23,398 bases of DNA from Clostridium sp. UBA1056. Lineage in GTDB: Bacteria > Bacillota > Clostridia > Clostridiales > Clostridiaceae. Every line of letters begins with the position of its first letter. The first letter of the stretch is position 1. The notes below the pieces were generated by a model, which ran no database searches, was not told the origin of the DNA, and saw only the letters and a list, made by a program, of their open reading frames with translations. The DNA lies in NCBI GenBank assembly GCA_002316385.1, contig DCDL01000052.1, positions 1,413 to 24,810 of the forward strand, in the 5' to 3' direction. The translations under genes were made by a program, and so were the position numbers. This document shows, piece by piece, positions 7,219 to 15,511 of this stretch.

Positions 7219-8235
7219 ATGGTGAATGATGAGACAAGTAAATTTTTAAAAGAAACATTATTAGCAGTAGTAAAAGAAAGTTTGGAAAAAGCAGAATCTA
7301 TTGAAGAAGCTAGTGAAATAATAAAAAAAGTTGAAAAAATTGATTTAACTAATTTTTTTAAAAAATCTTATTCTGAGCTTGCAGATAGTACACTAAATTA
7401 TATGAAAGAAACTATGTATGAAGAAGTGATGTTTTTTCGAACAGAGGAACAAGAGTTTTTATCTAGACAAGAAAATAGTTGGTGTAGGGCTTTTGTAGCT
7501 TCTGAAGCTATGTATATTATGGTTTTGCAATCGGCAGAATCATATGTGAAATATGTTAATGAATTGGGAGAAGATTTAAAATGCAAAAAGGCATATACTT
7601 TTAATGCTATGCTTTATATCCATGGAAGGGCTTTACAGGAATATCTTGAGATAATAACACTTATGAAGAATGGTTTTGCTGATGGTGCATATGCACGATG
7701 GCGTTCTATGTACGAGTTAACAGTAATCTCATCATTTATAACAGAATATGGAGAAGAAGTAGCTAGAGCTTATATAGAAGCTTACGATACTGAGAATAGG
7801 TATGAATGGGCTAGAAGTAGTGGAATATTTTCAATATCTAAAAAGTATATTAGTTTCAATGATATTCAAAAATCTTGTAATATAAATACGGTTGTATGGA
7901 GAAAACAATATGATTTAGCTAATAAAATTATTCATGCATCTTCTCAAGGAACTTTTTCAAGATTAGGAAATATGGGATCAAATAATGTAATAGCAGTGGG
8001 AAGAAGTGATTATGGTATTACAACTCCAGGTGAACACTCTGCAATTTCTTTAGCTCAAATTACAACAATGTTTTATGGTATATTTCCTTATGGAGATGGT
8101 GTAGTTGCTATGAAATATATTAATGGATGGATAGATGTTGTAAGAGAAATGTATTTTAAAACTCATGATGAAATATTTCCAAATGATGAACCTCTTTGGA
8201 ATGATGACCAAATAAAAAGTAAAGAAAAACTTTAA
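7219..8235 (+). CDS. DUF5677-like protein, possible defence gene
   Basis: The 338-residue soluble protein has no signal peptide or membrane segment. The mostly helical middle part contains MKNGFADGAYARWRSMYEL (about residues 149-167), which matches my recollection of the DUF5677 signature (G..DGA..R.R...E). This family has no established biochemical activity; it is often seen in accessory and defence-rich regions, and its helical core has been compared with HEPN-type folds, which I cannot test here. The N-terminal 60 residues are charged and helical. Shine-Dalgarno GGGGGG (7204-7209) precedes ATG 7219. It is the first gene after ssrA in island A, more A+T-rich than the core genes, and is followed by a recombinase remnant rather than an operon partner. 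Confidence 0.75.
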   Translation: MVNDETSKFLKETLLAVVKESLEKAESIEEASEIIKKVEKIDLTNFFKKSYSELADSTLNYMKETMYEEVMFFRTEEQEFLSRQENSWCRAFVASEAMYIMVLQSAESYVKYVNELGEDLKCKKAYTFNAMLYIHGRALQEYLEIITLMKNGFADGAYARWRSMYELTVISSFITEYGEEVARAYIEAYDTENRYEWARSSGIFSISKKYISFNDIQKSCNINTVVWRKQYDLANKIIHASSQGTFSRLGNMGSNNVIAVGRSDYGITTPGEHSAISLAQITTMFYGIFPYGDGVVAMKYINGWIDVVREMYFKTHDEIFPNDEPLWNDDQIKSKEKL

Positions 8236-8312
8236 AATAATGAGGGAGAATTGTATAAAAGGTACAGTAACATTAGTGCTTATGTAATAAATATAAATAC
8301 TCTGTAATTTAA

Positions 8313-8489
8313 AAAATTACACAGAAGTTTATTGAAGAAGTAGTAGTTAATAAAGAACACATTGAAATAATCTTCAATGTGTCTTTTTCTTTACCTAAAA
8401 ACGGTAATGGAGTTGAAGTAATAAGTAGCATTAGGAGATATGAGTTATATGAAAGATATAGCAAGAGTTTTTATATAAAGGTTAGTTAG
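8313..8489 (+). pseudogene. C-terminal remnant of a large serine recombinase
   Basis: After a stop codon at 8310, this frame reads KFIEEVVVNKEHIEIIFNVSFSLPKNGNG and continues to TAG 8487-8489, about 58 codons. The pattern (F-I..V-V-V-.K.H-[IV]-E-[IV]-[IV]-F-N-V-S-F-S) is the C-terminal end of large serine recombinases, and the same pattern recurs in the larger recombinase pseudogene in island B. It has no start codon, resolvase domain or zinc ribbon, so only the tail survives. It suggests that island A, or an element nested in it, once encoded its own recombinase. Confidence 0.7.
8357..8390 (+). terminator. Hairpin inside the recombinase remnant, terminator-like
   Basis: ACACATTGAA (8357-8366) and TTCAATGTGT (8373-8382) form a 10-bp perfect stem with a six-base loop, followed by CTTTTTCT. 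It lies inside former coding sequence for H-I-E-I-I-F-N-V. It could now end transcription from the DUF5677-like gene. Confidence 0.6.
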
Positions 8490-8631
8490 GTCATTTCTAT
8501 TATTTTGAAATAAATGTTGAAAAGGAAAATAGAAGAGAGTAAAATGTGGTTATCAGCACTCTTGATGTATGAGTGCTAATAGACGAAACATGCATAAATC
8601 TAAATATCAAAGGGATAAAAGGGGAGATTTT

Positions 8632-10239
8632 ATGGACAATAAACAAAGGTACTATCAAGATAAAAATCAAATTTTTATTAAGAATAATTTAGGGAATGAA
8701 CTTATGATACCAGTATATACTCATGAAAAAGTGGATGGATATGATGCATTATATTGGAGTGCTTTAATAAAAAAAGAAGTTAAAAAAGACATTTTGCAAA
8801 AGGCAGATTGGGATTTGAGTATAGGTGATGGGATACCAGGATTCACTATTTATGGTGGGTCGGAAGATGGTGTTTACAATAGATTTAGTTGTCTTGATAA
8901 TGGTATTGAGCCTTTAGTATATGTAAGAGAATTTTCAGGATTAAGAGAAGGATATGTAGAGATTATAGAGGAATTTAGGCTAATAAATAATTTATATTAT
9001 GATATGAAAAAAAATGAATATATAAATGTAGAAAATGGAGAAGAAGTAGTAATAAAGATAGAAAATAATAGTGATGTATATATTAAATTAAAATATTTAA
9101 AGAGATTTTTAGCAGTTAAGAATATGAGTTTAGCTATTTATTTTGATATTCAATATAGAGAAAATGGGAAATTAGATCAAATAGGTTTAAAACAAGATAG
9201 TCTATATTATGTGGATGAAAATACAAATTATGATATATGTATTGGTGAATATAATAGTGATAGATTTACAAGATTAAATGGGAAAAAGATTATATGTGGA
9301 ACTGCAATTCAGGAATGTGGATATTGGCCTTATGATAAGGGTGCAAAATATGAAAAATTTATTATTGGCAATGATGAGGATGGTAATGATTTAGAATTCG
9401 AATGTAATCCTGATAAATTATCAAATTATTTTGGAAGTAATCCTAATGCACCACATTATTTAACATCAGTATTTTTTACAAAAGATGTTCTTAATAAATA
9501 TTATTCAAAGCCAGAAATTTATTCTGTAGAAGATGGTATTTTGAGATATGGTGGATTATGGTCATTATATCTAGACAATCAAGATAAGGATTATGTTTCA
9601 GTATATTTAGGGGATTTAGGAAAAAGCTTAACGTATAAAGAACAATTATATTGGAAAAGTTTTAATGTACAATGTGATAAGACTATTAGTAATACAAAAT
9701 TTAAGAGAGATTTTTTAGCTCAATTTACAGATCCAGAATCAGTGGATTTAATATTTAAACAAAAATTCAATTCATTTAATAAAAAGTGGGTAGAAAAGTA
9801 TAAATGGAATCTTTTTTTACCTTTAACAGAGAATGATCAATATAATTTGAATCATTTAAGAATACCTATAAATGATTCAATTGCAGAATTAGACACATTA
9901 ACCTTATCATTAGTAAAGACTATAATAGATTCTTTAAATGAAAAAGAAATTGATAGACAATTAGTGAATAAATATGAAAATTTAAAGGGAAGCATAACAA
10001 AGTTAGAAAAATGGTTAATTGAAAAAGAAGTTACTGAATATCAAGTAGAGATTAAGTTTTTAAGGAATTTACAGGAGTTAAGATCATCTAGTAGTGGGCA
10101 TAGAAAAGGTAGCAATTATAAAAAAATATCAAAGGAATTTGATATAGGGAATAAGAGTTATGCTGATGTGTTTGAAGATATATTATTGCAAGTTATTAGA
10201 TTTCTAGATTTTATGGAAAAAAATTTTATGAATAATTAG
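8632..10239 (+). CDS. Uncharacterised 535-residue protein with HEPN-like C-terminal motif
   Basis: Not assigned to a named family. Start 8632 is chosen because GGGGAG (8621-8626) lies just upstream; an in-frame ATG at 8569 would add 21 residues with no ribosome site. The protein is soluble, with no signal peptide or membrane helix. The first 350 residues look beta-rich (many short alternating hydrophobic stretches and aromatic residues, e.g. GYDALYWSALIKK). The last 110 are helical and end in LRNLQELRSSSSGHRKGSNY, where R484 and H490 form an R-x5-H spacing compatible with the HEPN RNase motif (R-x4-6-H). I recall similar C-termini in phage-defence proteins. It is the last gene of island A, with an ssrA-end repeat and terminator straight after. 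A small 7-bp hairpin (AGCACTC/GAGTGCT) lies in its leader at about 8553-8575. Confidence 0.7.
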   Translation: MDNKQRYYQDKNQIFIKNNLGNELMIPVYTHEKVDGYDALYWSALIKKEVKKDILQKADWDLSIGDGIPGFTIYGGSEDGVYNRFSCLDNGIEPLVYVREFSGLREGYVEIIEEFRLINNLYYDMKKNEYINVENGEEVVIKIENNSDVYIKLKYLKRFLAVKNMSLAIYFDIQYRENGKLDQIGLKQDSLYYVDENTNYDICIGEYNSDRFTRLNGKKIICGTAIQECGYWPYDKGAKYEKFIIGNDEDGNDLEFECNPDKLSNYFGSNPNAPHYLTSVFFTKDVLNKYYSKPEIYSVEDGILRYGGLWSLYLDNQDKDYVSVYLGDLGKSLTYKEQLYWKSFNVQCDKTISNTKFKRDFLAQFTDPESVDLIFKQKFNSFNKKWVEKYKWNLFLPLTENDQYNLNHLRIPINDSIAELDTLTLSLVKTIIDSLNEKEIDRQLVNKYENLKGSITKLEKWLIEKEVTEYQVEIKFLRNLQELRSSSSGHRKGSNYKKISKEFDIGNKSYADVFEDILLQVIRFLDFMEKNFMNN

Positions 10240-10266
10240 CTAATGGTGGATTTTAAATGTAATCCT

Positions 10267-10283
10267 TCGCCTCCACCATGAAA
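10267..10283 (+). repeat. ssrA-end attachment repeat, copy 2
   Basis: TCGCCTCCACCATGAAA is identical over 17 bases to the ssrA 3' end at 7065-7081. The preceding bases (ATCCT against CCCC in ssrA) diverge, so the full T-arm is not present and there is no second tmRNA. This marks the junction of islands A and B. Confidence 0.8.
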
Positions 10284-10320
10284 ACCTCGACAATACAGAA
10301 ATGTGTTGTCGAGGTTTTTT
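10281..10320 (+). terminator. Terminator following attachment repeat copy 2
   Basis: AAAACCTCGACAATAC (10281-10296) pairs with GTGTTGTCGAGGTTTT (10303-10318) with one G-T pair, loop AGAAAT, then T residues. Its position relative to the CCA end is the same as that of the ssrA terminator, and its loop is identical, so it looks like a displaced ssrA terminator. It would also end the 8632-10239 transcript. Confidence 0.88.
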
Positions 10321-10372
10321 ATAGAAATATGCTTTTATAATGTATAATTATTATAGATAGGGAGTGAGGATT

Positions 10373-10624
10373 ATGAATAAAGACAAGAGGTTAATGGTTA
10401 TAGTGCTTGGAATATTAGCTGTCTTGAATATAAATGGTTATTTAATTATTAATGAAAGGTCAGTATTTGGACTAACATTAGGAGCATTAATTATAAGCAT
10501 TTCAACGTGTTTTGATTTTCCAGATGATTTAAGTAAAGAAATAAAACAAAAGGAAAAAAATAAGTGGAATATACTTAATATTAATAAATGGCAAATAAGA
10601 AAAATTAATATTATTTTTACATAA
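10373..10624 (+). CDS. Small two-helix membrane protein
   Basis: This is an 83-residue protein of unknown function. ATG 10373 is preferred to the in-frame GTG at 10364 because GGGAG (10360-10364) then sits eight bases upstream. Two hydrophobic segments are visible (about residues 7-25 and 30-48) with a short loop, followed by a lysine-rich C-terminal tail, so a hairpin in the membrane with a cytoplasmic tail is likely. Two TATAAT boxes (10336-10341, 10343-10348) lie just upstream, after the copy 2 terminator, but with no clear -35. It is the first gene of island B. It could be a small effector or an unrelated short ORF; the ribosome site and promoter support expression. Confidence 0.55.
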   Translation: MNKDKRLMVIVLGILAVLNINGYLIINERSVFGLTLGALIISISTCFDFPDDLSKEIKQKEKNKWNILNINKWQIRKINIIFT

Positions 10625-11008
10625 TAGAAAATTAAGAAAGTAAATTTTAAAATTGGGGCTTGAAGTGCACAGAAAATTAAAATAAGTTAATTCAATAGTA
10701 TTAGTTATGGGGAAGTTAAGGTCTGACGAATTCTTAAATGTGCATTATAAAAAAAGATAATAACTGGAGTTTGGGTATTAAACAACAGAAAGATATAAAA
10801 TGATATATTAAAAAGGTCTTTATAGACCTTTTTTGCTTTCTGAAGATATAGGTAATTATAATGAAATTAAGAAAAGATATCTTTAATTAAATATTTACTT
10901 AATGAAATTGTAGCCTCATACAAGAAGTATTAATACATTTGTAAATGTTATATAATAATAGTTATAAAATAATATGTAAGTTTTATGCTTGCACAAGAAG
11001 GAGTGTAT
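10625..11008 (+). other. Gene-free stretch with terminator and promoter
   Basis: No convincing gene is seen. It holds an intrinsic terminator at 10810-10833. A possible promoter for the next gene has TTGTAA (10939-10944) and TATAAA (10963-10968) with an 18-base spacer. Several short blocked frames suggest decayed coding sequence that I could not assign. Confidence 0.4.
10810..10835 (+). terminator. Intrinsic terminator
   Basis: AAAAAGGTCT (10810-10819) and AGACCTTTTT (10824-10833) form a perfect 10-bp stem with a four-base loop, continuing into T residues. It is about 185 bases after the small membrane protein gene. Confidence 0.8.
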
Positions 11009-12049
11009 ATGGATAATATTAAGCAAATAGCTATATCGAAAATAGCGGATATTTTATCAAGTACTAATTTAATAATTCCACAAGTTGATATTTGGAAAAA
11101 AATTTTTAATAATGCAGGTTTATCAGATACTTACGAGCATAAGAAACATTGGTTAATTACAAAAGAGAATGAGATTAATTGGAAAATTGAATACTATCAC
11201 AATGATAGATGTTATTCTGCCTTAAATGAAATATTAGGGAGACTAGAAGAGGAGCAAAATAAGTTTTTAAGCTTGGTAAATAGCATAATTGATAAAATAA
11301 ATATACTAAAGATATTTGATGTAGATATAGATAAAAAATTAAAGAAGAGAAGTGCTTATGGATTTGGAAGTTTATTTGATATAGAGGAATACTTAGAAAA
11401 GAAAAGTATAATAGATAAAAATATTATATTGAAAAATTATCCTTCAAAGGAATTTAAGCTATTAAGAAGCAATATAAATATGCTTAACTTAGATATAGTA
11501 TTTACTGATGATGGATTAAGAGTTATTCCTTTTGCTAATAGAGTAGTAGAAAGTAGTTATGATGATGATAATATTTTAATACATTGGTTAGCAGATAATT
11601 ATTCAGATATTGAAAAGAGTTATACAGATGCTATAAAAGCTTATAGTAATGGTGATGAGGTAGGTTGTATTGCGCATTGTAGAAATACTATAACTGGTAT
11701 ATTTACTATCAATAAACAAGAGCAAAGAAAATGGAAAGACGGACTTAAAAAAGCCTGTGAAAAAGATAAAAATATTGCTAATATCACTAAAATTGATGAT
11801 ATTCCAATAATGAAATATAGTGAGAATAGTCCCAACATTGATAACCGTTACCAATATCCAAGATATAATTTAATTTATAGAGTATATACTTTTTGTTGTG
11901 CTCTAGGTGCTCATGCTAATGAAGGTAATATAACTACAAATGGTGTTGATTGCGAAGTTACTACTATGGAAGATGCTTTTATGGCTTTAAGAATGACAGA
12001 GGATGTTCTAATATGGTTATATCAAACTAATGGTATTAGTAATTCATAA
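11009..12049 (+). CDS. Uncharacterised protein with HEPN/Abi-like C-terminal half
   Basis: The 346-residue soluble protein starts at ATG 11009, which has GAAGGAG (10997-11003) at good distance; an in-frame ATG at 10985 lacks a ribosome site. No named family is recognised. The C-terminal half (about residues 190-340) is helical and contains AYSNGDEVGCIAHCRNTITG, then LYRVYTFCCALGAHANEG and a final TEDVLIWLY. This arrangement (an A..C.R......I helix, then LGAHA, then a helix ending in a W-L-Y stretch) is like that of HEPN-type or abortive-infection-like domains that I recall near restriction systems. The N-terminal half is charged and helical. It lies 211 bases upstream of hsdM in the same direction. 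It may be a companion defence gene rather than part of the Hsd complex. Confidence 0.6.
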   Translation: MDNIKQIAISKIADILSSTNLIIPQVDIWKKIFNNAGLSDTYEHKKHWLITKENEINWKIEYYHNDRCYSALNEILGRLEEEQNKFLSLVNSIIDKINILKIFDVDIDKKLKKRSAYGFGSLFDIEEYLEKKSIIDKNIILKNYPSKEFKLLRSNINMLNLDIVFTDDGLRVIPFANRVVESSYDDDNILIHWLADNYSDIEKSYTDAIKAYSNGDEVGCIAHCRNTITGIFTINKQEQRKWKDGLKKACEKDKNIANITKIDDIPIMKYSENSPNIDNRYQYPRYNLIYRVYTFCCALGAHANEGNITTNGVDCEVTTMEDAFMALRMTEDVLIWLYQTNGISNS

Positions 12050-12260
12050 AATAAAATCAATAAATGTATGAGTATACACTAGTTAGATAAATTTTTAATA
12101 GGGTATCGATAGGCACTAGCATATGCTGAATTTAAGATGTATAGATTTAATTCACAAAGGAAGAATGAAGGTTTACTTGATAAATGGATTAAATCCATTT
12201 TAAAAGAAATATTTTGTTGAAATAGTAGTATAGTAAAATGTATTACTGTAGGAGGATAAA

Positions 12261-14378
12261 ATGATAGATATAAAGAAAATAGAAAAAGATTTATGGGAAG
12301 GAGCAGATCAACTTAGAGCAAATTCTAAGTTGACTGCATCAGAATATAGTATGCCAGTTCTAGGATTAATATTCCTTAGACATGCATACAATAGATTTTT
12401 AGTAGTTAAGGAAGAAATAGAAGCTACATTACCATCAAGAAATGGTAGAAAAAGACCTGTAACAAAAGAAGATTTCATGAGCAAAAGTGCTATTTATATC
12501 CCTCAAATAGCTAGATATGATTACTTATTAGATTTAGAAGAGGGAGCAGACATTGGTAAAGCAATTAATGATGCAATGAAAGCTATAGAAGAGGAATATG
12601 AGACTTTAGCAGGAGCATTACCTAAAAACTATAATATTTTTGATAATGATTTGTTAGCCGATTTAATTAGAATATTTAATAGTGATGAATTACAAAAGGC
12701 TACGGGAGATGTATTTGGAAGAATATATGAATATTTCTTAAATAAGTTTGCCATGAGTGGAGCACAAGAAGGGGGGGAATTTTTTACTCCTATATCACTA
12801 GTTCAGATGATAGTAAATGTAATTGAACCAGAAGGTGGAGTAGTATTTGATCCCGCATGCGGTAGTGCAGGTATGGCTGTACAAACAGGTTACTTTGTTG
12901 AATCTCATGGTAATAATGCTAATGATAAAATTACTTTTTATGGGCAAGAGAAAGCTGATTTAAATACTAAGTTAGCAAAAATGAACTTAGCTGTTCACGG
13001 TCTAAATGGAAAAGTAATTCAAGGAAATACATTCTATGAAGATAAGCATGAATTATTAGGTAAGTGCGATTATGTTATGGCTAACCCTCCTTTTAATGTT
13101 GATGGAGTGGATAGTGAAAAGATTAAGGCAGACCCTAGATTAAAATATGGCTTACCAGGAATAAGTTCAAAAGGTAAAACAGTAAGCAATGGTAACTATT
13201 TATGGATTCAATATTTTAACTCTTATCTAAATAAAACTGGTAGGGGCGGATTTGTAATGGCAAGTTCAGCAACAGATGCAGGTGGAAAAGAAAAGGATAT
13301 TAGAGAAAGTTTAGTTAGATCAGGAGATGTTGATGTAATTATATCTGTAGGAACTAACTTCTTCTATACTAGAAGCTTACCTTGTACTTTATGGTTCTTT
13401 GATAAGAGCAAACTAGAAGATAATAAAGATAAAGTATTAATGATAGATGCAAGAAATGTTTTTAGAAAAGTTAATAGAACAATAAATGATTTCTCACCAG
13501 AACAACTTAAAAACTTAACAGCTATTGTGTGGCTATATAGAGGGAAAAATAAAAAGTATCTAAAGTTAATAGAAGAATACATACTTGAATATTCTAATAA
13601 AGCAGATAAGATAAATGAAGAATCTAAGGATTTTGAAGGAGTATTACAATTATTAGTTGACCAACTTCAAGAATTTAATTCATTTAAGTTAGCTAGTGAT
13701 GAAGAGAAAGAAAAAAAAGCAGAATATTATGGATCACTAAAGGCTCTAGAAAAAGATATTGATAAGTATTTCGTAGACAAAGAGAAATTTAATAGTGAAA
13801 TACAAGATTACTTAAATAAGGTTAAGTCATATACTGATAAGACTTTTAACAATATAGAAGACCATAATAGTTCACAAAGAGAAATATATACTGAGTTTGA
13901 TAATATATCAAAAGAACTTAAGCTAAATTTAAAAACAATAGATCACTTATACAAAGAAACTAATAATATTTTAGATAAAGCAGAAAAAGACTTAAATGCT
14001 AAAAAGAGTGATATGTGGAATACAAAAGTAGTTAGAGAAAATAGAAAAAACTTTGAAGAGTTAAGAAGAAAGCTAATAGATGACATTAAATATGTTAATT
14101 ATATATATTCTCAAGTAAAGTGGTTACAAACAAAGTTTATCAATGCACAACTAGAAGATATAGAGGGATTATGTAAGTTAGTAGATAGAGATACCATAGA
14201 GCAAAATGATTGGAGCTTAACACCGGGGAGATATGTTGGAGTTTCACAAACTATTGATGAAGATTTTAATTTTGAAGAAAGACTTAAAGAGATACAAATA
14301 GAATTAGATTCATTAAACGAAGAAGCATCAGAGTTAGCTCAAATTATAAAAGTAAACTTTGAGGAGTTAGGATTATAA
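12261..14378 (+). CDS. hsdM: Type I restriction-modification system, methyltransferase subunit HsdM
   Basis: HsdM transfers a methyl group from S-adenosylmethionine to adenine-N6 at the site chosen by HsdS. The N-terminal helical domain (about 1-140) is followed by the methylase core with the AdoMet motif DPACGSAG (D197-G204) and catalytic NPPF (N275-F278). At 705 residues it is longer than the classic 500-550. The extra C-terminal part (about 440-690) is highly charged, helical and coiled-coil-like, and a conserved-looking WSLTPGRYVG follows near residue 653. Long HsdM proteins of this kind occur in Firmicutes, so it is a subtype rather than a fusion artefact. AGGAGG (12250-12255) precedes the ATG. 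The stop overlaps the hsdS start by one base. A weak hairpin (AAATGGA/TCCATTT, 12182-12200) lies in the leader. Confidence 0.96.
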   Translation: MIDIKKIEKDLWEGADQLRANSKLTASEYSMPVLGLIFLRHAYNRFLVVKEEIEATLPSRNGRKRPVTKEDFMSKSAIYIPQIARYDYLLDLEEGADIGKAINDAMKAIEEEYETLAGALPKNYNIFDNDLLADLIRIFNSDELQKATGDVFGRIYEYFLNKFAMSGAQEGGEFFTPISLVQMIVNVIEPEGGVVFDPACGSAGMAVQTGYFVESHGNNANDKITFYGQEKADLNTKLAKMNLAVHGLNGKVIQGNTFYEDKHELLGKCDYVMANPPFNVDGVDSEKIKADPRLKYGLPGISSKGKTVSNGNYLWIQYFNSYLNKTGRGGFVMASSATDAGGKEKDIRESLVRSGDVDVIISVGTNFFYTRSLPCTLWFFDKSKLEDNKDKVLMIDARNVFRKVNRTINDFSPEQLKNLTAIVWLYRGKNKKYLKLIEEYILEYSNKADKINEESKDFEGVLQLLVDQLQEFNSFKLASDEEKEKKAEYYGSLKALEKDIDKYFVDKEKFNSEIQDYLNKVKSYTDKTFNNIEDHNSSQREIYTEFDNISKELKLNLKTIDHLYKETNNILDKAEKDLNAKKSDMWNTKVVRENRKNFEELRRKLIDDIKYVNYIYSQVKWLQTKFINAQLEDIEGLCKLVDRDTIEQNDWSLTPGRYVGVSQTIDEDFNFEERLKEIQIELDSLNEEASELAQIIKVNFEELGL

Positions 14379-15511
14379 TGGTGAAGAAAAAAGTTTCAGA
14401 GGTTACAGAATTAATAAAAAGAGGTGTTACACCTAGATATGTAGATAATGATGGGATTTTAGTGATAAACCAAAAATGTATCAGAGACAATAGGGTTGAT
14501 TTAACGTTTGCAAGATTAACAAGTAAAGAGAAAAAAATAGCAGAAGAAAAATTTTTGATCGAAGGAGATATATTAATAAACTCTACAGGTACTGGAACGT
14601 TAGGTAGAACAGTTCAAATAAATAACATAAATGATAATATTACAGTTGATACTCATGTTACTATAATGAGACCTTCAAAAGATGTTAATGCTAAATTTTT
14701 AGGGTATTTTATAAGATTAAGTGAATCATTAATAACATCAATGGGAAAAGGTGCTACCAATCAAATAGAATTGTCAGCAAATGATTTAGCTAATATTGAT
14801 ATTTATTTACCAGAAAAGAAAGTGCAGGATAAAATAGTTAAAATTTTATCTTCATATGATGAGTTGATAGAAAATAATTTAAAGAGAATAAAACTACTAG
14901 AAGAAAGTGTAGAATTAATTTACAAAGAATGGTTTGTTAACTTTAGACTTCCAGAAAGTGATAAGTGTGAATTTTTTTATGGAATACCTAAGGGATGGAA
15001 AAAGAAAAAGGTAGGAGAACTTATATTAAAATTTAAAAGAAAAAGTAAAATAAGAAAAGATGTATATTTGGAGAGTGGTAATATTCCGGTAATAGATCAA
15101 AGTAAAAAATTTATTGGTGGTTATACAAATAACGATGATGCTAAAGAAACAGATATACCAGCAATTATATTTGGTGATCATACAAGAATAGTAAAATATG
15201 TTGATTTTCCATTCGCAAGTGGTGCAGATGGAACACAATTGATACATAGTAATTCACAAGAGATATCGCAACAATATTTTTATTGTGCGATTAAGAGTAT
15301 AGATTTATCAAATTATTCGTATGCAAGGCATTTTAAATATTTAAAGGATGAAGAAATTTATATTCCAAGTAAGGATATTATGGATAAATTTTCAGGTATA
15401 GTAGATTATAATTTTAAGCAAATAACAAATTTAAGGAATCAAAACGACAAGTTAATAGAGGCTAGAGATATATTAATACCAAAGTTAATTATGGGGGAGA
15501 TTGAGGTTTGA
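14378..15511 (+). CDS. hsdS: Type I restriction-modification system, specificity subunit HsdS
   Basis: HsdS recognises the bipartite DNA target for the methylase and nuclease. The 377-residue protein has the standard layout: target recognition domain 1 (about 1-148), a central conserved coiled-coil spacer (about 150-192, with KILSSYDELIENNLKRIK and a WFVNFRLP end), target recognition domain 2 (about 195-345), and a C-terminal conserved helix ending KLIMGEIEV. It overlaps hsdM by one base and hsdR by four (TTGA), so the three subunits are translationally coupled. No second hsdS, inverted repeats or invertase gene are seen here, so phase-variable switching is not supported. The target sequence cannot be predicted from the protein by eye. 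Confidence 0.95.
   Translation: MVKKKVSEVTELIKRGVTPRYVDNDGILVINQKCIRDNRVDLTFARLTSKEKKIAEEKFLIEGDILINSTGTGTLGRTVQINNINDNITVDTHVTIMRPSKDVNAKFLGYFIRLSESLITSMGKGATNQIELSANDLANIDIYLPEKKVQDKIVKILSSYDELIENNLKRIKLLEESVELIYKEWFVNFRLPESDKCEFFYGIPKGWKKKKVGELILKFKRKSKIRKDVYLESGNIPVIDQSKKFIGGYTNNDDAKETDIPAIIFGDHTRIVKYVDFPFASGADGTQLIHSNSQEISQQYFYCAIKSIDLSNYSYARHFKYLKDEEIYIPSKDIMDKFSGIVDYNFKQITNLRNQNDKLIEARDILIPKLIMGEIEV

Larger units (their letters stand above)
7077..10283. mobile_element. Genomic island A, bounded by ssrA-end repeats
   Basis: The segment lies between two exact 17-bp copies of the ssrA 3' end, the second followed by its own terminator. It carries a DUF5677-like gene, a decayed recombinase C-terminus and a large protein of unknown function with a HEPN-like motif. 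No intact integrase is present, so it cannot move on its own. The boundaries are inferred from the repeats alone. Confidence 0.65.

Noticed and set aside
10267..10283. A second tRNA-like or tmRNA gene at the repeat
   Set aside because: Only the acceptor end is repeated; no T-arm, 5' partner strand or tag frame is present upstream.
11603..11854. Two overlapping minus-strand open frames inside the gene at 11009-12049
   Set aside because: They are antisense shadows of a gene with a good ribosome site; their translations are rich in I, F and S as expected for antisense of A+T-rich coding DNA.
14378..15511. Phase-variable hsdS cassette
   Set aside because: Only one hsdS, no truncated hsdS copy, no inverted repeats inside it and no intact invertase were found in the window.
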